Shown here piece after piece: positions 24,443 to 37,190 of a stretch of DNA of 64,000 nucleotides. A program made the translations under genes and the position numbers. The DNA is from Theocolax elegans (taxonomy: Eukaryota > Arthropoda > Insecta > Hymenoptera > Cerocephalidae). Under the pieces are notes generated by a model. The model did no database searches and was not told the DNA's origin. It saw only the letters and a list, made by a program, of their open reading frames with translations. The stretch spans positions 17,698,759 to 17,762,758 of the forward strand of contig CM047428.1 of NCBI GenBank assembly GCA_026168455.1, read 5' to 3'. The first letter of the stretch is position 1. The number at the start of each line of letters is the position of its first letter.

Positions 24443-25275
24443 CAGTAGAGTAGAGTGAATCGACCCCACTTCATTTTAACTTCGCTTCACTGACAAATCT
24501 ATCGAGATGGGGAGGCGAGAGATGTAAAGGGAAAATTTTGTTATGTTAATAACTGTTTATTGCCCCTTTTGCGAGAGTGGGCGTCGACTTATGGCCCCTC
24601 AGTCCCTTTTTCCATCCGAAATTTTGGGTTGTTTTACAATTCTCTTACGCTTCCTCGAGGCTTTGTCGCAGAGGACCATTGTGCTCAAAACTTTCTCGAC
24701 GTCTCCACTGTAGACATTTATACTCGATGTCTATACGCGATAAAAGACTACTTTTTATCAAACTATGTATACATGAATTACAGAAATAGAGCTTTGATGC
24801 CTACTCCGAGTAGAGATAAACAGTACTCGTATAGAAAGTTTATTGCAACTATAGGAAAAAAATTACCAATACATTTTAATATACGTATAGTTATATCGAA
24901 ACATTTTTTACTAAATTTACTTACGAGAAACATTTGCTTCAACGATATTTCTGCACAACAAGTGTTCTTTAACATATTTTTTATTTTTTACAACCATATT
25001 TTCGTCTACTGCATCTTATGCCAGTTATTTCGAGCAAGTAAAAATTAAATTTATACAAATAATTTTATAGAGAAATCTTACAATAAGCGATAGGGCCTTA
25101 TGGATCATTATTTTTAAAAAAAGCAAAGTTCTTATATGTATTGTTTACAAAAAGTATTTTCTAAATATAATAAAATAGTAAGTTACCATAGAATATAAAA
25201 AAAAACATATTTACATTACCATAAAATGATATTTTTGGATGATCTCAAATTCTTAAATCTCTACTTGAAGCAAAT
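24442..25275. other. non-coding stretch
   Basis: The 162-codon plus ORF at 24560-25048 has no recognisable domain and passes from GC-rich into AT-rich DNA without a coding signature. Nothing else is seen. Confidence 0.35.
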
Positions 25276-25294
25276 ACGAGGGTCTACCGGAAAG
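25276..25294. mobile_element. possible mariner-type terminal repeat remnant
   Basis: ACGAGGGTCTACCGGAAAG resembles the start of insect mariner terminal inverted repeats, which typically carry GGTCTACCGGAAAG-like sequence. No second inverted end and no transposase were found nearby, so only a solitary fragment can be claimed. Confidence 0.35.
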
Positions 25295-27702
25295 AATTTT
25301 CCAAAAAATCATTTTCTTTCCTTATAAAAAAATGAATATATCATATTAAGATACGAGCTAGAAGTACTCAATACAAATACGAACTGTATAGATACAATTC
25401 GCGCATCAAATAATGGCCTTGGCATATCGATAAATTGTCAAGCAATCATATAATTAGAATGTAAGAAAATTTAGGAAATTTTATATTCGCAATTGAAATA
25501 AAGCTTACACTTTATGCGAGCAACACGTAACAGTTACAAAACGAGGCTCGAGCTTATTAAAGACGTAAATCTCGTAACGCACAATTTACAGGAGTAAATG
25601 AAACTGGTGCCGCATTTTGTATACCAAGAAAATGTTTCGGACAAAAAAAATATATGTATATATATATATATATATTTAACAAAGTTTCTTCTAGTATTCA
25701 ATATTTCAAGCAACAAGAAAATTAATACAAGAATCAATTATTAACGAGCGGAACCCTTCGGAATATCCTTATATTCCACTCGACTCTCGTCCGTCCCTTT
25801 TTCCACTTTATGCTTTTCGCCTACCATGGGTTCCTCGGTTCAGGTATATACATATACGGGCGAGCTTGCGAGTAAAAAGGAAATGGCCTTATTCATAAAG
25901 AATGAGGTAAATTTCTTTCCACTGGCGAAGTATTCACCGAATCGAGCTCCGGCTTAAAGAGCCTGAAATTTTTGAACATTTTTCAGTCATACGAAATACA
26001 ACGAAAAGAAAGAAAATTTTACCATTGATTTTTTTTCTCTCACTCTCCCGTATATAATTTATATTTGTTTGCAGTCTTAAATAATCTACTCAAGATCAAA
26101 TGTTATTTCTATCGCGTTCGTTATTTACATTTCTAATGGAAACTTCACGAACATTAGCCGATTAGTAGTAAGAGACCTCATGTTTTGTCGAAAGAAGCTG
26201 TAAGATAATATTATTATTATAAAAATAGAATATTTAATTTGAGTGTAGTTTTCTAAAATAATAAATATTTGACCACATAGCACGCATCGATATAGCTTAC
26301 ATACATTATACGGTAAGACTTCCGGTGTGAGTCAGACCGCGAAGAGGGTGACGGATATATTTACGGGGAAAAGAGGATAGGCAATGAAATGCGCAAGAGG
26401 GCTGCATTCCAGTGCCGATCAGATATAGAATTGAGAAAGAGGCCGAACGAGACAAAAAAGAATTAGCTTCATAAATCTTTAAGACTGAGCGAGAAAGAGA
26501 GGCGGACGAATGTATATTTACCCTATAGGACCGATGAATATCGCGTATATATATATAGTAAGAAACTTTTTGCCGCTTCGTTTGCTTTTACGTGACGCGA
26601 GTAACTTTTCCGGAAGGCGAGTACATTCGAAGATAAGGAATTCGACGTACATATAACGTATCAGCGAATTGGTAGATTCGCGTATGTATAGCCATACATA
26701 TATATATAGCTATGTAAAAGTAAATGGTCCGTTATAGTGTTTATGTTTTCCAGGCTGGTTTTCGGTGTATAGGTTGGGAGACGCAGACGATTTGTCGATG
26801 TTCGTCTTTATTGACGGATAAAGATTTATGAGCTAGATATCTATACGAATAAGAGTTTCTTATACTTCGAGAAGGGGGTGGATATTCTTTTATTTTAATT
26901 TGTCGGGTGCTGGATATTATACCAACAGTTCATAAAGTAAGAGAAACTCCTGAAAACACTGATCTCCGATGATTACAAAGAAGTTGCGACGAAACGTGAA
27001 GAATATTTTTTAAAAAAAAATGTTATACGGCCTAAAAGTTAATAAGAATCTTAATAGAGCCATAAAAGTGATTGGCGATATCGTAGACGGTGATTGTCAA
27101 AGCAAATAAATATTCAGGAGGCTTCTCATGTTAAATGCATGAGATGACTAACCAAAGTTCAGTGTTTAAAAAAAATAAGGAAAAGCTCGTTAAAGCAAGT
27201 TTTCGCATTGGCCATCTGCAGGGTAGGTAGAGAGTGGCTAACGTTTCCACGGTTTAATGGTCCCGTCGATCCACCGTGGTGGCGAAACTGCTCTTATTTC
27301 GGTCTTCCGCAGACCCTCCATTCGCGTCTTTTCCATGTGGAGAGACGTACTCCCATCTACCCTCTATTCTCTATTCTCTCCTCCATTCTCTCGTACGAGT
27401 AAATTACCTACGTAGCGTATAGAGAGACTCGGTTGCCCAAACCGTTTCTGTCAAAAGTGAATCGTCAGCTACAAACGAGGTAACTGCAAATTTTTCTATT
27501 ATTTCTACCGCCATTTGGTTTTTCAATTACTTTTACAATATCCGCGCTTCTCTGCGTTCTCTTAATTATAATTGTATTTAAGGAGGTGTCAATGTCAACT
27601 TTTATACTACCTACCTTATCAACTAACCGAAACAAATAATGCTGCAGCTACAATATATAAAATTTTTGGAGAAATCTCTTAAAGAGGTGGCATACCCGAT
27701 GG
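25295..27702. other. non-coding stretch
   Basis: A TA microsatellite lies at about 25650-25676. A GC-richer patch covers 26320-26740, and CATATA tracts lie near 26690. A small perfect hairpin CTCATG..CATGAG lies near 27126. No gene is recognised. Confidence 0.4.
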
Positions 27703-27990
27703 GTTACCGACCAAGTAAGAAATAATAACAATAATTATTACATTTATTTTAAAAATATGCAATTTTATGCAAAACCCGAATACAGAAGCATTAGTAATGA
27801 TTCACTGAAAAATCGCGGACACTCGTACAATTTCGATGCAAAAATTTTTTACCGTGTCCTTGTCATATTGACCTGAAACTTTGTAAAATTATTTATTGTA
27901 TAATTATCCAGTGCTTCTGTATTCGTGTTATGCATAAAAATTGCACATTTTTTAATTAAATGTAATAATTATCTTTTTCTGCTTGGTAAA
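27703..27990. mobile_element. foldback MITE, TTACCGACC / GGTAA ends, possible TA target
   Basis: The left arm contains TAATTATTACATTTA, then ATGCAATTTTATGCA, then CGAATACAGAAGCA. The right arm carries the same motifs reversed (TGCTTCTGTATTCG, TAATTATC, GCTTGGTAA). The arms are about 85 bp, around a short centre with TGCAAAAATTTTTTA. TA dinucleotides lie at both ends, compatible with a Tc1/mariner-type target site. A related copy is at 55071-55855. Confidence 0.75.
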
Positions 27991-27998
27991 GTAGGAAT

Positions 27999-28202
27999 AA
28001 ACCCGCATTTGTTTGCAAACAATTGACCTACGTGCAAAATTTGAGATAAAATGCAATCGGGTTTCCGAGAAATACCTTGCTAAAAGTATAAATATAAAAA
28101 TTAATAATCAAAACTTATTGGTAAAAGTTTTCTCGGAAGCTCGATTGCATTTTAGTCTCAAACTTTGCACAGAGATCAATTGTTTGTAAACAAACGCGCG
28201 TC
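27999..28202. mobile_element. foldback MITE with about 75-bp arms
   Basis: The left arm reads CATTTGTTTGCAAACAATTG, then AAAATGCAATCG, then TTCCGAGAAA. The right arm is its inverted counterpart: TTTCTCGGAAGC, CGATTGCATTTTAG, CAATTGTTTGTAAACAAACG. A loop of about 50 bp separates them. It sits only about 10 bp from the previous MITE. No transposase is present. Confidence 0.78.
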
Positions 28203-28311
28203 TTTTCGAGCTTTTGTCAAATACTATAATATTTTATAAATTGTAATTCAGATTATCTGCTTAACTCGGTCGGTAAGGTAGGGAGGATAAGAGATGATTT
28301 TCACACCTCGT
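28203..28311. other. short spacer between MITEs
   Basis: Nothing is recognised in this spacer. Confidence 0.4.
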
Positions 28312-28530
28312 AAGAGGACGCCGAACCAACATGCTTACCGACATTTATGAATTCAAACTTTAATAATAATTTATAAATTAAAAAATTTTATGAGTTGTCC
28401 CCGCTAGCTTTTATTCAAAACCTAGGGGGGGGGAGGGGGGATAATTTATACATTATGTAATAAGTGATTATTGGTTTTGTAAAGTTTGAATCTGTGAACG
28501 TCGGTAAGGATGTCGGTACGGCGTCCTCTT
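28312..28530. mobile_element. foldback MITE with AAGAGGACGCCG ends
   Basis: AAGAGGACGCCGAACC at the left matches CGGCGTCCTCTT at the right. The inverted arms continue through CTTACCGAC and ATTCAAACTTTA for about 50 bp. The centre includes a G-rich run near 28423-28440. Its terminal sequence differs from the two preceding MITEs, so three families are adjacent. Confidence 0.78.
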
Positions 28531-30700
28531 AATATGAAAAACATAAAAAGAAAATATAATATTGTTGAACAAAATAGTTTGGCTATACCATCTGGTTCTT
28601 GATGGAGACCATTCGACTAAACCATATCGCGAGGGAAACGACACTAGAGGAAGATACAAATAAGTGGTCCATCGAGCGCCAGTGGTGCGGAGTAATGCCA
28701 ATATTCTCGGAAGGGAGAGAAAGATAAAGATAGAGAAACGCTTAACAGTACGAGCTAATATCCGCCAGCCGAGATAACGAACACATCACGATAAGAGACT
28801 CGAGTCTACTCGCGAGAACTACGTTTGCGGGGGCGGCAAAAGAGACGCGTATATAGCTCGGGTCATTTCAAGGGAAAGATAGAGTTATATACCAGGGAAA
28901 TCGAGGAAAGATTGTGGGAAAGGAATGGAATTGGGAAAAACGAGAGAACCAACTGGAAAATGAGAGGGAGTCGAGGTGAAGAAATTAATGGTAAATTACG
29001 TTAATTGATTGTTCCGAGTGCCTTGGTGCTTCTGGAGTCCAATATATATAGTGAAAATAACGATACCTACATATACCAATTTTCTTATCTTGGATTAGAA
29101 AAGTCCAATTTCGCCGTAACTTATTATTTTTTATTAGAATAGTTTCTGGATCAAATTAAACAAAAATATATGTTTAAATATTAATAATTTTTTAAACTTA
29201 TTTATTATAATTTATTAATCTCAAGGATTATGTTCTAGTTTAATAATCGCAGTAATATGAAGTACAAGAAATGTTATGTGCTAGATTAAACGTAATGCTT
29301 GTTCGTATTACTAGTTTTCATTAAAAATTTTAATAACAGAAGAAATTCTATTGGAACAATAGAAATCGCTGTATATAGCTGTGCATCCAATTAAACGGAA
29401 ACGGTATACCATTTGCTTGAGTTTGTCCGATTCGCAAACGGCGGGAAGGAAGATAGGAAAAAAAAGAGAAGCAATCGACAAAACTTAACCGCAGAGTGGG
29501 AACAATAAAAGTGGAGGAAAACGGGAAAACCCACGGGTGTAGCCACTTGATATTCATTTGAAACGAGTGAAAATTTTGCGTTGCGATAAGAAGAAGAAGA
29601 AGAAGAAGAAGAAGTGGAAGCAGAGGAAGAAGAACAACACGCACAGGAGCGAGCGACGAGCTCGGCGAAACGTCCGGCAATTCCAAGGTTGGCGAAGCTC
29701 GTAGAAAGGAAAAACATAATCGAGATAAGCAAAAAACGAGGGACACGGGAGTTGGAGAAACAGAGGAAAATTGCCCAGGACAAAAGATGAAGAGGGACGC
29801 TAACGAACAAGAGGTTTGTCCGGAAAGCGAAAACCGCCGGTGGAGATAACGCGATGGAAAATGCTCCCGCGGGATAATTCCCCCGTCTCGGTTTGGACTT
29901 GCAGCTGTTGGACCGCCTGGAATTCGACGATACTCCCGGCTAAGTCGTGTTCCAAGTTTCAAAACAATTGATTTTCAGGGACCGAGCATTAGGTTAATTA
30001 TGAGGGAAAATTCTTTGAGTTCATACGAACGAGGGTGACTTTTAATTTTATTCGATTGAGTTAATTAATGTTATTACACGTGCTTACCAAAAATTAACCT
30101 TTCATTTGAATCGTTTCATTTTCATTATTCAGATTCGCTCTACGATATTAATAGATATAACATAAATTATAGTGGTTCAGGTATAAATTATCTTCCACTG
30201 CCTACAGATATTTCGAACAGTTGCAGAATACAATGCAAATAGTCAAATGATATTCCGTACTTGTGAATCTTGATTGGATATATTGGTAAGCAGTTGGAAT
30301 TAACGTTGATTTAGCTGAGAAGCTTAGAGTTCGCAAGCCGAATTTCTGCTGGTGCTTCCAAAGCTTATCTAAATGAACGTAAGATGTGGCAGTTATCGTT
30401 TATTGCACTGTATAGGTGTTTTAGAAGGAAAAACATTTACTACTCCATAATAATTTGTAAAAGAGTATTGATATGGAACTTTGTTTTTCAAAATTCGTAA
30501 AAAGGATAGGGACAATTAATAATCAAATTATTAAACAATAAAAAAATGTATTTTTCAAAAGTACAGTCAGGTATAAGTAGAACCTCTAGACGTATTCTCT
30601 AAGAAGTAAAATCCTCCCGCGAAGACAGAAAATTGAAAAACACGAAGGACTCAATCTTGGAAAAAAAGAAACCAAGTACCCTTTAGAAGAACGATGCCCC
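28531..30700. other. non-coding, with GC-rich patches
   Basis: 28590-28930 and 29400-29960 are GC-richer. The 204-codon minus ORF at 29348-29962 is dominated by Ser/Leu/Pro runs produced by the AAG tract and nearby purine-rich sequence, and has no recognisable domain. The rest is AT-rich. Confidence 0.45.
29588..29614. repeat. AAG/GAA trinucleotide microsatellite
   Basis: Uninterrupted AAG repeats, followed by further purine-rich GAA-like sequence to about 29640. Confidence 0.85.
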
Positions 30701-30719
30701 CTTTGAGGATGTTGAACGA

Positions 30720-31095
30720 ATGGTCAATATCATCTGATGCATAGTAAAAACTGCATCGAGGCGTCACGTGTGTTTGCACTTACGTGCTACAGTGTGTAAT
30801 AGTCTCGAGTGAGTGCATCGAGATTCCGTTGGCAGTGGTAGCTCACGTACGCACGAGCTCTGAGCAGGCGCATCACGTACGCACTAGACGGCCTAACGAT
30901 TGCTCGGATGGAGCTTGGAATTGGGGTTAAGACACTGCGTGCTCACGAGGACAGAGTCGAGGAGTTGCAGTAAACCTTGCACCCACCGAGAACTAATCTA
31001 ACTTAGTTAAACTGTTCCCTTGAAATATAAAGAAGGTTGTTTTGTACTTACTCCTTGTTGACTCGGGGGTTTGTTGGAAAACACGTTTACTACTA
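30720..31095 (+). mobile_element. possible LTR-retrotransposon remnant (solo LTR?)
   Basis: This GC-richer block sits in AT-rich flanks. It contains an imperfect internal repeat (CACGTACGCACGAG and CACGTACGCACTAG) and a short frame ending RVEELQ-stop at 30970. Downstream comes an LTR-like sequence, ATATAAAG followed by TTGTTGACTCGGGGG near 31060. The order resembles the R-U5 end of an insect LTR, but no second LTR, primer site or pol fragment was found. Ends are not defined. Confidence 0.22.
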
Positions 31096-32525
31096 TGATT
31101 AACGAACGTTTTACTATGTTTATTTGGATTTACATAAAGACCAGAGTTTGCATTAGTCTAACAATAATTAGTAGAATTAAACGTTATTATCTTGAATCTT
31201 ATTTATCATCAAGATAAAATATATTGTTTATACAATTTTTTGTGTACATTTTAATAAATAAAAAATTTAAAGATTTTTAATGAGATGTTTAAATCAAGTA
31301 ATCGATATTCCTTTCAAATCATTATATAAGGAAACTCCGTGTAACGCACTTTTACTCTGCTTTGAAAATCATTTACAAACTGTTTAGACTTTGTATCCAT
31401 CATTACAATTAATTTAAAATCTATTATTTTAGAATTATTTTAGTGGGTTAAGTATGATATACTTATTTTTTCTGATTTTTAAACATAGGTCTTTGTAATT
31501 TTACTTTCACATATTTTCAAGGGACTGGTATACTTGATTGCTACCGAATGAACGAAATACACCACGTTTATTTAATAAGATATATTGTTTTACGTAAAAA
31601 CAAAATGTAAAGGGAAAACATCTTAAAAATGATAAAATCGTTATTGTGGATTTTATCATAACCATGAAGGGTGTTCATTCTGAAAAAAATCTTAAAAATG
31701 TTCGACTATATTCCAATGTATAATATTTTTAAAAATCCAGCTGAAATATAAGTTTGAAATTTTGTAGAATGGTAAATTATTCAAATATCTATTTTCTCTC
31801 TATTTAGACTCTTGATATAAAGTAGTAAATTGTACCTTTATCCGTTAATCGGTGACAATGATGCAGGTATGCCACCCCCTTAACACAGAATTCCTTGATT
31901 TAATTTCGTTATGTTACTCGTTTAGCAAGGGTCGAAAATGTTAGAAACCAATTTTAACTGCATATAGTCATATAGTTGTATACTCGAGAACCCCTTCGAT
32001 TTTGCAAGGTTCTATAGGAGCCACACAATCGGACAATACAACGGCGTGTTACTCGGCCACTCGAGAATTCGACGCACGAACGACCTCTTTCAGGACTTGT
32101 GGGCCATTGACAGGAACATTAAGTGGAGCCCAACGAAAAGTACGGCGGTTATATATAACAGTACATCAAATGTCTTGATTATTGATAACGTATACTTTTC
32201 TCCCACAATAAAGATCAAGATACTGTCTCTCTACTCTTCCAAGGATGTTAAGAGGATTTTCATTCTATTCCTCGTAAAATGTTTTAGGTAATTTTTTTTA
32301 TCAGATTTATTAATGTTACATCTAATAAATTATTATTATTATTATTATTATTATTAATCTAACATAATTCTAATTAATATGTTCTCTAATTAATATAATT
32401 CAGAGCAAATGTGGTCGATTATTGACCACTGATAATGTATAAATATTGAAAATTAGAACAAACTATTTCTGCATATACGCAGAAAAAATTTTTATAAAAT
32501 GTATCTAAATGTTTTGGACAAAAAT
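31096..32525. other. AT-rich non-coding stretch
   Basis: Nothing is recognised except an ATT trinucleotide repeat at 32329-32356. The short ORF at 32046-32291 lacks a domain. Confidence 0.4.
32329..32356. repeat. ATT microsatellite
   Basis: Nine consecutive TTA/ATT units. Confidence 0.9.
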
Positions 32526-33167
32526 TATACAGGCCTGCAAAGGTTAGGTACCCAAAACTCTGTTATACTTTTCCATAAGATTTTGTTGCGCTGAATTCGA
32601 ATCTGGCTGTAGAATTGCTCTATCACCTCAGATTTTGTAAGATATCCTATCCTAAAAGTGTAACGAACACTGTTTTTCGACATATTTGAAGTTACGTAGT
32701 ACTATCATAAATTCTAAAAAAATTGTGCATAGTATTGTAAACTCATAAGTTTTCCTCTCTAAAATGCCGTTGAATTTATTCAAATATCCTTTTTTTGCTG
32801 AGATGTAGCGTTTCATGATTTTAATATATTAGGACTATGCGGTAAAAGTCGACTGGTATTTTTATTAACAAATGCAAAATATGTTTAAAAATTGATAATT
32901 AATAAAAATTTTAAAATGTTATATTTCAACAAAAGAAACAGATATTTGGATAAACTCACTGGCACTTTAAAGAGGTAGACTTATTCTTCTAGAAAAAAAT
33001 ATTGATAGTGCTACGTTTTTACAATTTTAGGTTAGAATATCTCAAAGACCTGACGTGATAGGGCAATTCTACGGCCAGATTTGGGTTTAACGCATCAAAA
33101 TCCTTCGGAAAAGTATAACACAATTTTGGGTTCAGGAAATCGACAGAATTTTGTTGGCCTGTGTTAT
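32526..33167. mobile_element. 0.64-kb element with about 140-bp inverted arms
   Basis: Left-arm landmarks ACAGGCC, TGTTATACTTTTCC, TCTGGCTGTAGAATTG and CCTATCACCTCAG recur inverted at the right as GGAAAAGTATAACA, CAATTCTACGGCCAGA, CTGACGTGATAGG and GGCCTGT. The arms are diverged, suggesting an old copy. The AT-rich centre has no ORF. No related copy was seen in this window. Confidence 0.75.
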
Positions 33168-34087
33168 AGAAACAAACAAATGTAAGTACTTTATCTAGAA
33201 CACTTGTTGTAATTATTATACAACTTTTTTCTCCATATTATCATTTTTCTTTCAAAATAAAACTTTTTGATAATCAATATCTAAATCTTCATCTTGTAAT
33301 GTTGAGATCAGAAATTCCTGGTAAAGATAGGAAAGTAATCCCTCCTGGGTAATCTAAACAAAATAAAAACAAATAGGAAGCAAAATGCAAAAAATCCACG
33401 AGTTTGTAACGAAAAGATTGCAGAAAGGCAAATCAATTAGATTGCCATTAAAGCTTCCGAGCATCTAATTACGCGAAACGTCACACTTAGCGGCACTTAA
33501 CAAACTTATCTCTAATTTAAACTTACGGCGCTCCCTAATTCGAAATACAATCGACAAACCCTGGATAGTCGAGGTTACCTGCGCTTGATATTCCGAGGGC
33601 TTTCTCTCTCTCTCTCTCTCTTTCTCTTAAACTACAGATATACACGCGCAGGCACCACCCGACATTAACGTTAATCTCGATAATAAAATCAGTCCTGGAA
33701 TTACATCGGCGCATAATTCCACGTTATCTCCTGTACAACGCCGAATTCAACAGTGCACGCCCAGTCGCCCGGATAAATCATCGCGGCGCCCATAATTTCT
33801 CCAAGCCCCTTCTCCTCCTTCTCCTCTGTATTCTCGACAAACCAACGAAACAGAGAGCCCTGTGGAAGGCATCAATTACTCGCGGTAATTAGTGACGAGA
33901 AACACGCGTAACTATCTCGACTTGCGTTCTTAATGCGAGATTCTATATATACATACAGACACACATACACACATAGAGATCGGTCGCGTTAAAATGCACT
34001 TTCGCCCGAAATCCTCGTCAAGCGTTTTAAATGTACTTACACTCGAGCACGACGTACCTTTATTTGGATGGATTTGTTTTCTCACTT
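33168..34087. other. non-coding, with a CpG-rich island
   Basis: 33420-33920 is GC-richer and contains a CT microsatellite at about 33602-33627. No exon is recognised. Confidence 0.4.
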
Positions 34088-34892
34088 CCCCAATAGACAA
34101 AGTTGCACAGACAAAACTTCGTTAAAACTTGCTACACAATTTTTGAAAACAACTTGTGTTAAACTTGCTAACAAGACTTTACATAATAGTGACGTGTACC
34201 TAAATTTTATGTAAAATTGTTAAAAAAAGTTGCAACAAATAATTGCTATAAATTTGCTAACAAATAAGGACGCAGATTTAGATTAATTTGTTATTTAACT
34301 CTGCTGCACGAGTTGATATAATTTTGGTATATATTTGCTAAGAAATATATCATAATCTGAGAAATTCTTTTTCAGCAAATTGGTAGCAAAATTAAATCAG
34401 TAAATGCTTACATAGTGCAGTATATTGCAACAAGATTTGATGATAATTTGAAAATAATAATTTCAATGTATTTTTTATTCAAGAAAATCTGTGTTTTTGT
34501 GAAGTATTTCAAGTTTTGTTACTTTTTTTGCAATTTTAAGAGTCTAACACATTTACTAGTTGTGACTAATCTAACACATTTACTAGTTGTGGCGATGCGA
34601 CGTGTGATCTAGTTGCACAAAAATAATATAAGTATTTGCTATTATATTTACTTAAAATATTATTTCAACAAAATAAAAGCACATTTATAGCAATACTTGC
34701 TATTTAAAAAGTAATAATGTTATGCAACAATTGACAACAATATTATATAAATTTGCTGTCACTATTTTCATGTAAATGATTTGAAGCAAATTTATAATAA
34801 ATAAGGACTTACATTGACGCAAATTTTGGATAAACAGGTACAAATTTTTTTTGCAAAGTTGTTGTCAATTTGCAATCATATGTCTATTGGGG
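34088..34892. mobile_element. 0.8-kb element with CCCCAATAGACA terminal inverted repeats
   Basis: The left end is CCCCAATAGACA followed by AAGTTGCA. The right end is TGTCTATTGGGG, preceded by GCAAAGTTGTTGTCAATTTGC. The interior repeats TTGCTA and TTGCAA motifs many times and carries no transposase ORF. The dinucleotide TT flanks both ends. It is a non-autonomous DNA element of unrecognised superfamily. Confidence 0.72.
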
Positions 34893-37190
34893 TTCCCTTT
34901 TTATTCTAACGCAATTTTTGTTAAATCTATTTTTCGTGTTTTTATCTTTTAGTGTCCATTGTTTTAATTAATTTTTAGGTACGTTACTCTCTTTTCATTT
35001 TTTACACATTTTTAAAATTTAACCTCAGGATTTATTTAGTACAATCGTAATGTAATTACGATTTAATGTACAAATAAAAAGGTGGATTTCCTGAATGTAA
35101 TTAAAGCCATGTGACCTTAAATGAACTTAAATTGCTTTGTAAATTATACCAAATTGCTAAAAAGATTTATGTAATTTAATAAAACGACTGATTCGGGATA
35201 CATTAGTTACATTTAACTTGAATGCGGATTTAAAAATTTTATTCACTTAGTCTACACCGGTAGATTATATTTTTTAACATAAATGTGCGAAATTAAAATA
35301 TTTTTTTATGAAATATACTTTTAACCTATGTAAATTGACGTGTTAATTAATTTAATTATATTATATATATTTAACGGGGAAACGTATTGCTTCTGGTAAA
35401 AAATATTCCTGTCAATTAAGTATCAAATAAAAAATTGTAAATTCCTAATTGTTCATTTATAACAAAATATTTGTAGCAAGTTCCAGATATTTTATTTTCA
35501 GTAAAAAAGGTAAATGTACCTGCCGTAATAAAGGTATTGCATTACGACTACTTTTTCAAGCTTTAAAGTAAGATTTTACGTTTGCTCATAACAAAGTAAC
35601 TCTATGATGATTATCTCTGTAAGCCAAAAAAAGTAAACCGGTTAAGTATCCATCAAGATAGTAGTTCGCATCAGACAAGCTGATACGGAGATAGGATCGC
35701 ATTATTCGTTTGTTAAAGATCATTCTCGTTTTACTCTTTATAAAACTGTTGTAAATGTATTCAAACTGGAGCATCGTGTAAATTCCTCGAGAGCTATAAC
35801 CACATATACTAGACTATTTCGTAATTTACGTGCATTTACGAGGGTTTAAATACTTCGTATAAGACATTTCGAAATAATGGCTGGTTAGGTCATCCTAACA
35901 CCGTGTGACCGAATACCAATGAATCGAAAATACAAGTTATTCAATCCTCTTATAAAAAAAGAGATGAGCTTAAAATAAGATTGCTTTCATAGGTTGCACT
36001 GTCATCATGTAAGTAATCAGTTAATATTTAAGAGGTTAAAACGCAAAAATTTAGATGTTTATGAAAAACAAAAAATGCATGCGCTATGTACTCGAAGATC
36101 CCATAGTGTTTTTAAAAACAATAATAAAGGTTTTTGAACTTAAAAAATTATGGATTTTTTTTAGGTAGAAATATGTGTACCTCAGGATGTATCTTAATTG
36201 TGTAGTTGAATTCTTCATTTTATTAAAATAGTTTCATTATTTCCTAATTAAAGTTAAGAATTCGATAGGTTAAATATGTAGGAATTTACCTAGCTTTACT
36301 TTAATTATATTAAAAATTAGAGGAGGAAAGTTTGTGAACTCAATTTATGGATCCTAAAAGCTGTATATTAAAGTGGAATAAAATAAATTTATTGATCCAT
36401 AGAATAATACTTTACGTCTATACCTTTTCATTATATGTCATGAATATAGGCTTATATTGTATATTTTGTATAATTTATTAAGATGATTCACACTATAATA
36501 TCTAATTTTTTTCGCTTGAATTTAACTGTAGTTTATAAATCCCTGGTAGCTATTTTGAATAAAAATATGTTAAAAATATTGGCAGTTTTTTCCCTTTGAT
36601 AACGCGTTTTTTCTCATTGTTCGCGTCCATTCATTGAAAAAAAATCAGCTGTTCTCAAATATCTTAATATTGATCTTCATCAAGTATAACCTTATGAAAA
36701 TAGCTTAAATTATGATAAAACCAAATGCGTAATCGTTTAAAGACATTAATAAAGTTTTTTTTTGCAAATTTAAATCTGATAGAAAAACTTAGGTATATCT
36801 TTAATATAGAACAATTGTTTCAAAGGCAAAAACAATAAGAAATTCAGGTCAATAATAACAGTGATTAATCCAATGTGATATAAGAAATTCAGTATTTAGA
36901 ATGTCATAAGCATTGGAAACTGAATGAAAATAAATGTCGAGGTTATGCGCATTGCATTAAATCAACTTCACAGTTGAAAAAATCGTATCACGACTATATA
37001 CATACCCATTTCCTACCGGTTGAACCATTTTAAATACGTTGATTTCTTCCAGGGACATTTTGGATAAAAATAGTAAAAATTCTGAAAGGAAACACGTGCT
37101 CACAGCATCCGAATCTCGGAAAAATGACTATCCAACGTGATTATATATAAAATTACGGAGATATTAACATTATCTCGCAAACGCCAGATT
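34893..37190. other. AT-rich non-coding stretch
   Basis: A short imperfect palindrome TTAGGTCATCCTAA lies near 35886. CCCTGGTAG at 36541 and CCAGGG at about 37050 faintly resemble the ends of the 954-2023 element, but the inverted match is too short to claim. No gene is seen. Confidence 0.35.

Noticed and set aside
24560..25048. 162-codon plus ORF
   Set aside because: It crosses from GC-rich into AT-rich DNA with no coding signature or domain, and a second frame overlaps it.
29348..29962. 204-codon minus-strand ORF, the longest in the window
   Set aside because: It is built from Ser, Leu and Pro runs coming from an AAG tract and purine-rich sequence, overlaps a second long frame, and has no domain or splice-bounded structure.
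36541..37055. Possible third member of the CCCTRGTAGAAA element family
   Set aside because: Only CCCTGG at each end matches in inverted orientation; the following bases disagree, so the pairing is within chance for AT-rich DNA.
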